DNA of 64,000 bases from Ascochyta rabiei (taxonomy: Eukaryota; Ascomycota; Dothideomycetes; Pleosporales; Didymellaceae). The notes under the pieces are model-generated. The model worked only from the letters and a program-made list of their open reading frames with translations. It was not told the origin of the DNA and made no database searches. Positions 35,601-48,169 of the stretch are shown piece by piece. The position numbers and the translations under genes were made by a program. The stretch lies in the NCBI RefSeq assembly GCF_004011695.2, contig NC_082411.1, positions 558,001-622,000 on the forward strand, in the 5' to 3' direction. How positions within the stretch are numbered: position 1 is the first letter of the stretch; each line of letters begins with the position of its first letter.

Positions 35601-38160
35601 TAGCTATAAAGTTATAGTAGAAGGCTAATATTTAGTATAAAAGAAAGTTAACAAAATAAGCAATTAGCTAGAGTGTTGGAACCTAAAGGAGGTCTAGATA
35701 TTTATAGGAATTGTAGTTTACTACTATATCTAGATACCCTTATTTACCTTAAAAGCAAAGCTACTATTCTAGTTATTAAAGAATAACGTAGTATAGTAAT
35801 AGGATAATATAGAATAGAGCTTAATGTTACTTCTAAAAGAGTATATTATCAATATACCTACGCTTATAATAATATCTTATAAAAATCCTAGTTTAGTATT
35901 TCTCTTAGTTAATATAAGTAATAAATGTGTAGGAGTATACTATAAATTAATAGGCCTAGATAGAAAACAATACCTATATAGATTTAAAAGCACTATCTAG
36001 TCTAAGGTAGAAAGTAGGTAGTACTTAATAAAGCTTAAATATATGGTAGTTATTTAGGCACTTAAGAAGTTTAGGATGTAGCTATATAGTATACACTTTA
36101 TTATTAAGACTAATACCTAAATATTAATTACCTAGCTAAATAGGTTGTTGTTAGACTTTCTAGGCTTAGTTATAAACAGGTAGCTTACTATAATTCTACT
36201 CTAGAACTTTAAAATACGCTATATACTAGGAAAGAAGAATATAGTTATAGATACACTATTAAGATACCTAAGGCTAGAGGGGTAGAAGAACTTAGATAAA
36301 CCTAAATCTAACATTAAAGAGTTTATTAAAAACCTAATAGTAAACGTGTTGTTAGGTAACTAGGTTACTATAAGGACTACCTAGATTCTAAGACAGGAAT
36401 ACTTCTAGAAATTAGAAGATATTGCTGTTTTTCTACACTTCCTAAAGACCCTAGTTAGGTTAAGTAGGAATAAGTGTAGGGCTTAGAAGAAGAGAGCTAA
36501 CGTACTCTACGGTCGAGCAGATTACACAATCGAGCGGATTACTTAAAACCCTACTAAAATTTTCCAAAACCACAACGCTTTATTTTAACAACTACGTAAT
36601 AAAATCTTTTTAAATTCTTAGAATAGTATTGTATAGCTACTAGTAAGTACATACCTAGGTTTTAGCTTTATAGCTATAATAGTTATAGAAATAGCCTGCA
36701 AATTGTGCTAAACACCCCTATAAAACAGTAATTACTTATTAACTTCTGTGTTATAGATTCTAGCACTCTAAAACTTTTAAATACTATTATTTATATTAGT
36801 GCAGCCCTGTTCTAAATATTGTAGAAGATTTTATTGCGTGGTTGTTAAGATAAAGGGTTGTAGTTTTAGGCAATTTTAGTAGAGTTTTAAGTAATCTGCT
36901 CGACCGTGTAATCTGCTCGACCGTAGAGTACGTTATAAACTTCTTTAAGAGAGATAGCTACTTATTATAATAAACATTAAGGAATATTGCTATTAGGCGT
37001 GTAGTTAATAATGTAGATATCTAAACTGTAGTTATATAGAATATCTACTAAACTATTAGTTATAGGGGTATAAACGCAGTATCCTCTATAGTCTCTTAAT
37101 AATACTACTAGCTTAATATATATAGAAGTATTAAGAGAAAATTCTCTACGTATAAGAAGTGCTAACTTAGAGTAACTAAGATTATAAAGGATATACTAAC
37201 TAGTACCTACTTCTATACACTATAGGAGTTAGTTACTATTAATATTATATACATGCTAATAATTAGAGGCTTCTAGTACCTAGTTACAGCTAGAAAATAC
37301 TTAAGTAGGTAGATAGAGGTAAGGGCGCTTTATAATAATAATTTATTAATAGTAGTAAAGTTCCTATATAAAGAAATCGTCTGTAGGTAGAGTACTATAA
37401 GAAGACTTATAGTTAATAGTAGACTTAACTTTACTAAAGTATTTAAGAGGCTTACTTTAATCTATAGGATTAAGAGGGTACAGGCATCTATATATAACCC
37501 TTAAGTAATAGAAAAGGTAGAGGGTAGATATAAACCTATTGTTAACGCACTTATAAAGCTTAAGGGGTCTTAGGTAGATAACCTCCTAATAGTGCTCTTA
37601 GCTAACAGAATCTCTATATAATCTATAGGATACTTAGCATATTAACTTATTACTAGCTAGAACCTAGTTCTTCTAATTAAACTATCACTACTAATATAGC
37701 AAACACTACTATTCTAGAAGGTTAAGAATAGAGCTAAACTACTTGCAATTAGAGCTATATAGTTAGATCTCTAGAATTAGTTCCTAAAAGATGTAGTTAG
37801 CATAACTAATCAACTAAGAGCGTTAAAAAAGGAATATTAGGATAATAACAACAAAGTTTAGTATAAGCAGATTAACCCTAGAGACCTAGTTCTACTGTAG
37901 GACTTAGTAGGATAAATTAACATGTCTAGAGATAAGAAGTTAAGAAAGAAGTAGCTTAGGCTATACTAAGTGTTATTTAACAGAATATAGCTAGATAGGG
38001 GTACCTATTTACTTAAAGACCTTAATAGAACTAGTATACTATATACAGTACTAGAGTAGATAATAAAGAAGTTCTATAAGCGTTTACTAGAGGATATTTA
38101 GTTAGAAGAGAAGGAACTTATAAAGGTATAGAGAGAAGATACCTAGAATTAAAACTATAA
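32600..38160 (+). pseudogene. G2 Pol: protease, RT, RNase H, integrase
   Basis: Plus strand. RT runs about 34870-35830, with F-L-N-N-I-T at 35413-35430 (catalytic D-D now N-N) followed by K-T-D-Y-N-S-K-E-A-L-P. RNase H is about 35890-36260, including K-L-K-Y-M-V-V-I-[Q]-A-L-K-K-F and L-G-K-K-N-I-V-I-D. Integrase is about 36940-38160, including L-V-T-A-R-K-Y-L-S-R-[W] near 37280, R-L-I-V-N-S-R near 37400, V-[Q]-A-S-I-Y-N-P near 37480 and the basic tail. The 434-bp MITE M1 lies between RNase H and integrase; removing it and one TA restores continuity. Protease should fall in 32600-33700 but its D-S-G is not clear. Confidence 0.88.
36500..36933 (+). mobile_element. M1: 434-bp TA-flanked MITE in G2 pol
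   Basis: Bounded by TA (36498-36499 and 36934-36935). Inverted termini ACGTACTCTACGG are followed by two tandem TCGAGCRGATTAC motifs at each end. There is no coding capacity. It has the same length and family as M2 (51887-52320), but with its middle in the opposite orientation. It retains more CpA and TpG than the host element. The terminal ACGTACYCTA is shared with transposon F, suggesting mobilisation by an F-like transposase. Confidence 0.93.
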
Positions 38161-38586
38161 GAATATGTTTCTGCAGAGCAGATAAGGTAAGGCTACTAAG
38201 AATTTAAGTACCCCTATTCTAGCAGGTAAGAGAAGAATACTAGCTAGTTATAATTTACTAAATATTAAAATCTACTCTTAACCTCTTATAGAGTATAAAA
38301 GACTATAATATAAAATATATAATAACTTATCTAATTTAGACTCTAATAATAAGAAATAGCAGTGTAGTCTATAGAACGGACTGCTAAAGATAGAGAGGTA
38401 GCGTTCCTAACTGCTAAAGCTACAAGCTAATTAGCAGCTCCTAGGTCTTACTAGTTAACCCCTAATTAGCTAAAACCTAACGCTAGTAAAAATAACTTAG
38501 CCTAGGTACTTACTAAGTATAGAGAAAGGTGTAAGCTAACACCTTATAACTAAAATAACTGTTTATAAATAATTAATAATTATAGC

Positions 38587-38651
38587 AAGTAAAAGTAAGT
38601 AAGTAAAACTATAAATAGTAAGTAAAAAATATAAATAGTAAGTAAAAGTAT
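38587..38651. repeat. Short AT-rich direct repeats in G2
   Basis: Units such as ATAAATAGTAAGTAAAA repeated two to three times between the end of pol and ORF3; also present in G1 at 29071-29141. Confidence 0.75.
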
Positions 38652-41600
38652 AGAAGAAAAGTAGGCCTACAGCTGCCTAGGACACTCTTAAAGCAGAGCT
38701 ACCCTGTTACTTCTAACTCTTCCTCTTATAATATTAGCTTATAACTTCTTTATATCTACTTAACTATATATAAAGTTTATAATATTATAGTAAAGAGTAA
38801 TTACATAGAAAGAGCTAGAACTAGAAGAGGGGGTAGTGTAGTAGTTATTAGTCTTAAAGGCTATTAAGAGTAAGGATATTACTAAGGTTACTAATATCCT
38901 AATACTATATATAGAGGGATCTACAGTTAGCTAGTTTATAATAGAGATTACGTAAGAAGAGCTATAGGTATATAGAAAAAGGCTTAACTTCTAGATAAGT
39001 ATAGTAGTTACTAAGTTTAACAAATTAGTAGCTATAATATACTTTATATTAGATATTATCTAGTAAACCCTAAACCTAGTTGCATAATATAGAGGTATAA
39101 GCAACTTTAATAGTTAATACCTAGTAATCTAATTAGTAATAGACTATAACTAGAGGAAGATAATAGAAATAGTATAAGCTATAAAATACATCTATAAAAA
39201 TAAGAATAGTAAAAATATTCTAGTAAACGTAGTAATACTATACTGCCTATATTTTGCTATAGAATATATAATACGTAACTTAATTATATACTATATCTAC
39301 TAAGTAGACGCTAACAACCTTATAAAGCTTATTAACTTAGTAATTTACTAACGCCTATCTATACTATAAAAGAGAAAGGATAAGTTCTATAACTTAAGTA
39401 ACTAGAAGACAGTCTACTAAGCCCTTAATATGCTCTAGTAGGATATAATAAGCTTTATTACACACCTAAATAATAAGAACTACCTACTAGTAGTAAAGGT
39501 AAAAGTACTAGGTAAAGGCGTACTAAAGCTAAAAGTAACAGAGTAGGACGTGTGCCTAACTAGGGACCTAACTTTAAAAATATAATAATAGTAGATATAA
39601 GCACTTACACTATAGAAGCCCTAACTACTAGCACTAATCTTTAGCCTAAAAGGTGTTAGGACACCCTACTTACTAAAAGAAACGATTACTTAGGAGTAGG
39701 CAGCATTAAATGCTATAATATTTACCTTTAAGAACTTTCTTATACTAATATAGGCAGCGCTAGAGTATATTCTTAACAGAGTTTAGATACTAGCCCCTTT
39801 AGCATTACTATCTAGGTTATAGTTACTTACTAAGCTAGTAATAAGTATAAGGACTATAGGCTAGTTAATTATTTCTCTAGAAGGATTATCTCTTACCCTA
39901 ATAAGGCTATAGACTAATACAGAGCTATTCCTAATAGGTAACAAATTCCCTAAGGATGTTATTAAAAGCATTAAATAAGATTACTAAAGAAACCTGTCGT
40001 CTACAACACCTAATAACCTTAACTAGATAGCCTTTAAGTTAGGTGTTAATAAAATAGGAAAGTAGCGCTGTATAATACATGTAATATATAAGCACTAACA
40101 GTCTAAAAAAGCTTAAGTTAGCTCTGTTACTTTAGTACTAGAGGACTATTAAACTAGGGAACAATTATTAATTAGGCTATTATAATTAAGGTTATTTTAA
40201 AACGTTATAAGCCTTAAAGTTAACTCTCTATTAATATTAGACGTTTAGTCTATACAGGAAGACGTAGAGATTAGTAAAGACGTAATAAATAATATCTAAG
40301 ATAGTGCTAAGTGCAAATACACTGTTAGTTAATCTACCTTTATTCTCCTCTACATAAAGATTAATTAGAAGCTCCTTAAGGATCTAGAGCGTGTAAAGCT
40401 CCTAGGTGCATAGGTCTAAGAGTGCTGTAAGGAAGAAGAAACTTAAAAGAAGAAAGGTGCTAGTAGAAGAATAATAACCTACTATACAGTAAACCTATTA
40501 TAAGTTTACTTTCCTTATTTCTAGTATAATGTAGGTAAACTTAGCTTACTAGTCTGCACTCTTAATACTACTATAATATCTAACCTGCTTATACTAATAT
40601 ATAAGAAAAAGACTAGCTAGAGGAAGTAAAGAAGTAACCTAAAAACTAGAATCCTGTTTTAAGAGCAGCTCTGTGTACTAAATATAATGGATAGTCTATA
40701 GTTCTATTAATTCTGCCTAGTTCCTATAGTATTTAACCTTAACTAGAATAACTTTATCTCTAGGAACCTATCTTAACATTTTTAAGCTAAGGCAGACAGT
40801 CTAAACTAGAAAGGTACTATTATAGTCTCTGTATTTACTTCTATATTTTAAAACAATCTAGAACTCTAGAAAATAGTAGATAAATACTTTAATATATATA
40901 ACTATTATACCTATATAAAGTATAGTAAAAGTAACCTAGAGTAGTATAGAATTATATACTACTTTATTATCTAATAGCTAGTAAGAGGTAATCTATAGTA
41001 CTAGCTTTACTATATAGTACTCTATTATTAAACTAACTTAATCTTCTACCTATACTACACTAAATATACTTAGTCTAGAGATTAGACGTTGTTTAAGTAC
41101 GTAGATTATAACCTCTATAATACTATAGAGTTAGATAGGGGAATAGATATAATATAGGGCTTAGTATCGTTTAATAATAAAGATAAAGATAACTACACTA
41201 TTACTCTAAAAGGCTTCTACAATTTAGTTATAGAATACTTAGCTTAGAGGAAAGATAATAGAATTAAATAATATAATAGTTATATTAAGGAGTAGGTAGA
41301 TATAGTTAACTACCCTAAGTTAGTATAAGACGTAGTAGGTGCTAAGGAGAAGAAGTATCCTTATAAGTATAGGGACGTTAAGATCTCCTACCTAGCACTA
41401 CTATATAGTTCTACTAGACTATTTATAATAAGACGCTAAACTATACTCTCTTAGTACGTACTAGTTATAGAGAATAGAGAGATAATAGAGATTCTAAAGA
41501 TAGGATTATATAAAGATATTACTAGTTCTTATTAGATACTTACGCTAGAACCTTTATTACTATTAGGTTATTTAATTAAGTATAGTAGTACTCCCTTTGC

Positions 41601-41828
41601 TTTCCTAGCAGACATAGCGCTAGCTTTCTTCTTCTAGATTTCTAAAGCTATCTATTACTAGACTTAGTATAACTCTTACCTAGTCTAGTAAGAGATACTC
41701 TGTATTTTTAGTCTTAATAATAAGAAGCTTATAAAGTTTCTTTAGAAGAGTAGAGATAATAACGTTGCTATAGTAAAGAGGCATTAGCAGTAGATAAAGA
41801 TATCTAAGAAAGATTGCTTTAGGGCTAA

Positions 41829-42024
41829 TGTTAGGATCCCTTTTAGGAGGGGTAGTACGTTATTAAGTACTTAAAGGTAGAGAGTGTAATTGCAGGTTAT
41901 AGATAGACGAATTACTTCTAAGTAATTAGAGTAATCTAGCTAGGTTATATAGATACGCTACCCCTACTCTATTTACTAGGCCTTTAGTCTTAGTATATAG
42001 CACTTAGAGACTAAAGACCTAATA
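41829..42024 (-). repeat. N2 3' LTR
   Basis: 196 bp, counterpart of 23848-24043. On the minus strand it is preceded by the purine run at 42027-42036. Confidence 0.9.
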
Positions 42025-42251
42025 ATATCCCCCTTCTAGGATTGTTCGTCCTAAGCAATTAGTATTATAGTTACCTAAACCTAGGCTAGTAATAATAGGC
42101 TACTATAGGCTATAAGACGTCCTAAGTACTAAGGAGAGGTTATCTAGTAATAGAGGTAATTCTCTTAAACCTGCTAGTAGTTGCGTTTACCCCTATCTTT
42201 ACCTTTACTCTTACCTTTACCTTTACCTTAAATTTTTATAGGTACCTAGAA

Positions 42252-43522
42252 AATAAGTAGGTCTATATACTGCTAGCTTCCTGCCTAGGTATACCTAATA
42301 TTACTACCTATTTTAGACTATTACTTCTATACTCTACTCTACTTTTTAGTAAGTTAGTACTTTTCTTTAGTATAGGCAGAATTTCCTTTACTAAACTAGA
42401 ATAACCTCTTATAGGTTATTATAGGTTAGTATAACTCTATAGGCAGCTAACTAGATCCTCTAGGCTCTAATAACTTTATAAGCATAATCCTTAACACTAA
42501 GCCTGCTACCTTACCTTTACACTATAGATCTAAACGTAGTTAGTAATAATTTTGCCTATAATAGCGTGTAGTTATTTTAGGTGTATACTTAGTATATCTA
42601 TAGCTTTACTATAGGCTAGTATAAGTAGTATAGCTAGGTTAGTTACGTTTATATCTAGGTTATACCTACTAATACTACTATATACTCTACCTAGGTTATA
42701 GAGATAGAATTAGGTAAGTCTAACTAGGTTATATACTATGTCTAGTACTTCTCTACTAACTAGAAGTGTATTATAGTATATATCCCCCTTCTATATAATT
42801 ATTACTTATTATAGGTTATACTGACTTTTAGTAGCTTTACCCTAAGAATAATATAGAGCTACCTAAGATTTAAAAAATTCTCTAGGAGTTAGAGTTTAGT
42901 ATCTAGGATTCTAACTAGGACATAGTTAATAGTAAGCCCTAGTAGCGCCTACTAACTATATTAGAGAAGAAGTTAGCTAAACTTAAGCTTATAGAGCTCT
43001 ATTAGCCTATTTCTAAGGATTATAGCTAGTAAGTTGTCTTTTTAAGTAGTCTTAGTCTATTATAGGTTATTCTAACACGTTTAGTAGTACGTATATTCCT
43101 TATACTTCTTACCTCTATCTATATAGTAGTGCTATTACTAAGAACAAGAACTCTTACTCTAATTTCTGCCTAGACTAGCGCTAGCGTACTAAGAAATTAG
43201 TCTTAGCCTATGCTAAGGCTAGTAAGTATAGTCTTAAGGTTACTATAGCTAATAGGGTTACTAAGAAGACTAATTCCCCTTATAAGTAGGTATATATACT
43301 AATTCTATTTCTAAATAGGCTATACTAACTTATTATAGGTTAAGGTTTATAATAATGTTACTAACTCTATTTCTAATTATAAGAAGAAGGGTAAGGCTAT
43401 AGTTATAGAGATAGCTATTCTAAAGGTAGAGAAGGATTCTGCTACTAGCTTAAAGAAGGGTGCTGTAATAAAGAAGATAAAGGTGCTCTAGAAGAAGCTA
43501 GACTACTATAATAGTACTTAAA
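42252..43522 (+). pseudogene. N2 antisense reading frame, unknown
   Basis: Inverted copy of 22350-23620. On the plus strand it reads L-P-K-I near 42860, then K-K-L-A-K-L-K, a Lys-rich segment near 43190-43270 and a terminal Lys/Glu coiled-coil-like part near 43380-43522. No family recognised. It is identical to the N1 copy wherever I compared them, so the second copy adds no independent evidence for the frame. Confidence 0.35.
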
Positions 43523-44151
43523 GGTAGTAAGAACACGTTATAATAGGCCCTAATAGGCTATTATAGCTTATATAATAACATAACCCTAAATAATTTCTAT
43601 AGTTAGATTTTCCTTAGAAATTCTAGATATACCTAAGCCTTAGGCTTAATTTAATAGAGTACTTACTTTTATATTCTATATTTCCCTCCTATAATATAAT
43701 AAGTTTTATACCCTTAGGTTAAGCTGTTTATAATTTATAATAGGCTCTTATAGTCTATAATAGGTAATAATAGATCCTAAGAGATGCTTATAAGCTTAGC
43801 TAAGTTAATTCTAGAGTATAATGCTATTAAACACCCTAAAACCCCTATAGGAAAACTAGTAAAGGTACGTTATCTCCTTAGAATACTCTTATTACCTTTA
43901 CTTCTTTCTCTTCTTCTTTAGAGGTTAACCTTAACCCCTATAGATCTTTTCTTTTAGATTCCTTTTTAGTATAATACCCTTAGATTTCTAAAATTATTAG
44001 AGGACGTTACTAGAAATATTTTATATAGGCTTCTAGGAGTTCTCTTCTTCTCTATAGCTAGTCTATCTAACTAGATATTCCTACTAATTATGTTCTTCTT
44101 TACGCCTATCTGGTATAGTATCTACTTTATAGATATTATTACTATATTTAC

Positions 44152-45222
44152 GCAGTATATCTACAATTAGGACCTCTAGGTGTAGAATAAGGCCCTATAG
44201 ATTTTAAGGCTCTAGTAATAATATATAGAAGACTAGATATACACTCTATAAGCCTAGAAAGTTAACTTTAAATACTATTAGACTATACTTGTCTACTATA
44301 CAACCTAGACCTAGGTACTTCTAGTTAAGCTTTTTCTTAGGCCTTATTAACCTAATATGCTAATTTAACACTATTACTTAATTACCTATTTTAAACGTAT
44401 ATACTAAGCGTTTCTTATCTACGTATAATTTCTAGTATTTATTTACAGTAATAATTTTTTTCTTACATTCTTGTTATAAAGTAATAACCTTACTAGCTAC
44501 TTATACCTCTAGAGGTAATTCCCTAACGCTATAAGGTATACTAGGCTAGTTAGAACTAATAGAATCTATGCTATAGTATACTCTAAACAGCGTAGTACCT
44601 ATAGTTCTATGTATAGATAGCCTATTATAGCCTCTATTAGCCTATTTTTATTTCTTTAGGGGTTTTTCTAATTCCTCTACCTCTTCTCTCTTGTTACTAG
44701 CCTTTTATAGCCACCTCTTTGCAGAAGTAGCCTTTAATTCCTTATCTAGGTTCTTTCTGCAGTAGATAACGTTTACATGTTCTTCTACTATTAGAAGGTT
44801 ACTACGTCTATTAACAGAGAGTAGAAATAGATCTCTCTAAATTTCTTTACGTAGAGACAAGATATACTCTATTACTTAGAGTTCTAGAGTTTAAGCTAAG
44901 CCTAGTTCTTTCTATAAGGGTTAAAGGGCATCTAGCAAATCTATAGGTAACTAATTTAGCTTCTATTAGATTCTCTTAAGAGTCTTATAGGCTTATTATT
45001 TTCCTTCTAACAGCGTTTCTAAGGTATTTAATATAACGGTTTTTAGTATTTCCTAGGTAGGTAGCTAGAATAGAGAACTAGTCTGTTCTGTTGTGTAATA
45101 GGATTTCTATAGAGTTTTAAGTAGCTTAGAAAGGTACATTATCCTAAAATCTACCTTCTAGCTCTCTTTTATAAAGTTAATTAGTAAGTATAGAAAATAT
45201 AATTCATAGTTACGTTCTTAGT
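44152..45222 (-). pseudogene. N2 Gag-like frame with integrase tail
   Basis: Inverted copy of the frame described for N1 (20650-21720): Gag-like protein followed by a Ty3 integrase C-terminal domain, with the protease, RT, RNase H and integrase core missing. It agrees with N1 base for base in the segments compared, RIP changes included. Confidence 0.6.
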
Positions 45223-45755
45223 AGTTATATTCTGCTCTTAACTTCTTATTATATCTTTGTAGTAGGTCTAGCTTTAGAAGGTTACCTAATAGGCCTAAGG
45301 ATGTTGTTATTAGGGTCCTAAGTAGAGTTAAGGTTAGAGGGAGTACTAAGGTGTCTCCTAACTTATAGTTAGCCCTTAGTTAACAGAGTTAATTAATCTT
45401 ACTTTGCCTCTAGGTTCTTTTTAACTAATTACAGGGGTCTACTAGTCCTTAGTCTGTTAGAGAACGTAGTGTAGCGTTCTAAACAATTATAGGTGTTTAT
45501 AGCCTAGAAGGAGTTAGTAACTATCCTCCTTATCTCTACTTATTTACTCTACCTTTAGCTAGACTAGAGTTCTCTGCAGCGTCTTCTTAAACAGAGGGAG
45601 TTTAGCTTTAGATGCAAGCAGTAGCAGAGTCTTCCTTAATAATAAATCTAGAGGGCACTAGTGTACCTAAGGGTTAACTGCTTTTAGACTAGCTTACTTA
45701 TTAGCTTTATTATCTAGTCTGCATTTTATCAACGTGTATTAGGGAGCGATTTAAA

Positions 45756-45951
45756 TGTTAGAATCCCTTTTAGAAGGGGTAGCACGTTATTAAGTTCTTA
45801 AAGGTAGAGAGTGTAATTACAGGTTATAGATAGACGAATTACCCCTAAGTAATTAGAGTAATCTAGCTAGGTTATATAGATACGCCACCCCTACTCTATT
45901 TACTAGTCGTTTAGTCTTAGTGCAGAGCACTTAGGAACTAGGAACCTAACA
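45756..45951 (-). repeat. N2 5' LTR
   Basis: 196 bp, counterpart of 19921-20116, identical by eye. Confidence 0.9.
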
Positions 45952-46375
45952 GCTAATAAAGAGTTAGGTATCCCTAATTAATCCTTCTCTACTAATAAAG
46001 AAGTAGTACTAGAATATAAGAAAGGATAGAAGTTATAGAACAGACAACATATATAAAGAAGTACTCTTAATAAGTTATTTAATAGTCTAACTATTAAATT
46101 AATAGAGGCTACTACCTAGATAATATATAAATTAGGTAGTACCTTAGATAAGAGTCTATTAAGACACATACTAGACTCTTCTACCCCTAAGCTATTAGAA
46201 GACTCTAGTTAATAACCTACTTAGAAAACTAGAGCCTTAACTAGATTGTAAAAACAGGGAGGTAGTATAGGAAAAGAACAAGCAGAGTAATAAAGAGGGT
46301 TAGTAATTAGTTTAGAGTTTAGTTTTAACTTAGTTTATTTACTTAATAGGGCTAAGCTCTTAAGGGAGGGAGGTT

Positions 46376-46630
46376 TATACTAGTATATACAGTAACTACC
46401 TTAGTAAGAACTAGAATACTTAGCTAGTATACGTAATCTAGCTAGTAGAAAGGTATAAGAGGCCTTAATAGAAACTATTAAGGCATAACACCTATAACAA
46501 CTACTAGAAACACTTACTTATAGAATTTAATTACTGTATTACCTATCTCTCTAACCTCTAATAATAATAATAATAAGTATCCTTCCTAATGTGCCTACTA
46601 ATAAGATACTTTAATACTTATACTAGAATA
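46376..46630 (+). repeat. G2 3' LTR
   Basis: 255 bp, preceded by the polypurine tract at 46361-46372 and followed by the GTAG duplication. It contains an AAT microsatellite at 46559-46577. It resembles the G1 LTR more than its own 5' LTR, as expected if this end was involved in gene conversion. Confidence 0.9.
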
Positions 46631-47207
46631 GTAGCAGCTAGAATCTATATAAGCAGCCCTAGATCTACTCCTTCTCTTTCTTATTATCTTTAGCTTCTAC
46701 TTAGTTTAATTTCCTAACTTCCTACTTCTTTAACCTTTAACAACCTATTAGGCTTTTAGGCCCTTATTTTAATCTCTTCTTTTATTATGTCTACCTTGTC
46801 TTTTAGATCTTAAGTTAAGTATAGCAGTAGTAGTAGTAGTAAGAAGCTTCTATCTAGAGGTTAAGGCTGTATAGATTCTAGTATTAGCCTAACTAAAGCT
46901 TATTATCTTTCTCTATAGGAATAAGCTTAGCTTATTTATAAGACTCTTATTCCTTTGTTTTTTAACCCTAATAGGTTATTAACAGTTCCTTCTAGTTCTT
47001 CCTTTTCTAAATAATAATATAGACAGTACCTTAGCGTATAATATTATAGAAGCTCTTATAACAGCTCTTATTAGTAGGGCTAATCTTTCTTCTTTTCTCT
47101 ATAATATTGCTGCTGCCTATACACGCATCTACTAGTTTAACACTCTACCTTCTAGGGAGAATTCCTATATTAATTCTAATGCTATTTACTATAACTAGGT
47201 GCCCTAC

Positions 47208-47409
47208 TATTAAGAGTGTACAAAGCGATTACGAGAGAGGATAGAGTTAAAGAGGATAGTAGGTGTATTAAGGTACGTAGTATATAGTAACAAGACTAGT
47301 TACTAGAGTATTAGTAATAACCTCTAACACCTTTATATAGTCTAGGCTGGCTAGCACTATAGTAGCTTGCTAAGACTAGCAGAGGTACCCCTAGGCCTAG
47401 CGCCTAACA
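47208..47409 (-). repeat. C2 3' LTR
   Basis: 202 bp, paired with 54736-54937 and related to 17618-17819. The minus-strand start reads TGTTAGGCGCTAGG. Confidence 0.93.
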
Positions 47410-48169
47410 ATACCTCCCTTCTCTAGATTGTTTAGCTTAAATAATAGTATAATTAGTAATACTATATTATTTTAGCCTAGCTTTAGATATATTTACTCTG
47501 TCTATCCTGTTATAGCTAATTCTAGCTAGGTTTAGGCGTTTTAGACGCCTTATAAGGCTAGATAGAGCTTAATCCTAATTCTACCTTTACCTAGTAAAAG
47601 TTAAACAGAAATCCTCTCTTACCTCTTACTTTACCTCTAGGGTCTAGGCAGCCGCCTATGTAGGCTAAAGCTCTAACTAGGTAGCTAGCAGTATATAAGC
47701 TATCTATACCCCTAGTTTTATTAGTTACTACTATATCCTACTTTATTTTAGTAAGTACTAATCTATTCTATCTAGCACTTTTATAAGGATAGCTAAGGGA
47801 TTTTCTAGGTCTTTCTAGCACGTTCTAACACATTTAAGCTGATAGCACCGCATAAGACACCTTAGTAACCTTTTTAGACTGTTTCTAACTGCTACTGCCT
47901 ACTACTAACTATTACTAACTGTTACTAACTACTATTTGCTATAGCTGTTATGTTAATGCCTGCTTACTATAAGATTAACATTACTAAGAATAATAGAACT
48001 GCTAAGTAGTACTATATACTCTACCTCTACTATATTACTAATAGTAATATATATAGAGACTGTTGTTTCTCTACTAACCTAGCTTTATAGGGTAGCCTAC
48101 GTTATAGGGACACCTAGGCCTACTACTATAGAGAGTGTTATAATAGCAACAAGAATTACCTATTAGTAC

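Larger units (their letters stand above)
41829..45951 (-). mobile_element. N2: short LTR element nested in G2
   Basis: 4123 bp, LTRs 41829-42024 and 45756-45951, duplication GCTAA at 41824-41828 and 45952-45956. It is the inverted, apparently identical counterpart of N1 at the same position of the host element. The gag/integrase-tail frame lies at about 44152-45222 (minus) and the antisense frame at about 42252-43522 (plus). Confidence 0.92.
38740..46375 (+). pseudogene. G2 additional reading frame downstream of pol (ORF3), split by N2
   Basis: Own sequence 38740-41828 and 45957-46375, about 3.5 kb or 1150 codons on the same strand as pol. It reads without frameshift across long stretches once TAG/TAA are treated as former Trp/Gln. 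The composition is protein-like (Lys, Ile, Leu, Asn, with charged helices such as E-E-L-[W]-V-Y-R-K-R-L near 38960 and L-N-N-K-N-Y-L-L-V-V near 39470). It crosses the GCTAA duplication of N2 in frame. The final part is basic and Gln-rich and runs into the polypurine tract AAGGGAGGGAGG (46361-46372). No signal peptide, fusion peptide or clear transmembrane pair marks it as an env gene, and I recognise no domain. Because RIP removes stop information, start, end and even strand remain inferred. Confidence 0.45.
30621..46630 (+). mobile_element. G2: full-length large Ty3/gypsy element with extra coding region
   Basis: LTRs of 258 and 255 bp (30621-30878 and 46376-46630) are flanked by the 4-bp duplication GTAG (30617-30620 and 46631-46634). 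Plus-strand order: 5' LTR, primer site, 76-bp tandem repeats, gag, protease-RT-RNase H-integrase, an AT-rich repeat block, a long additional frame, polypurine tract and 3' LTR. Total length is 16.0 kb; without N2 (4.1 kb) and the MITE (0.4 kb) it is about 11.5 kb, large for a fungal Ty3 element because of roughly 4 kb downstream of pol. Confidence 0.92.

Noticed and set aside
38740..46375. ORF3 as a DUF3435/tyrosine-recombinase (Starship captain-like) gene
   Set aside because: I looked for the recombinase Arg...His-x-x-Arg...Tyr pattern and the Cys-rich tail on both strands. Only vague resemblances appeared, not enough for a call.
38740..46375. ORF3 as a retroviral-type env gene
   Set aside because: Its position fits, but I see no signal peptide, furin-like site or terminal membrane anchor; the end is basic and Gln-rich.
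19242..46630. G1 and G2 as independent retrotransposition products that both carried N
   Set aside because: Identity including RIP mutations is confined to a tract with sharp edges, which conversion or copying explains better than transposition before RIP.
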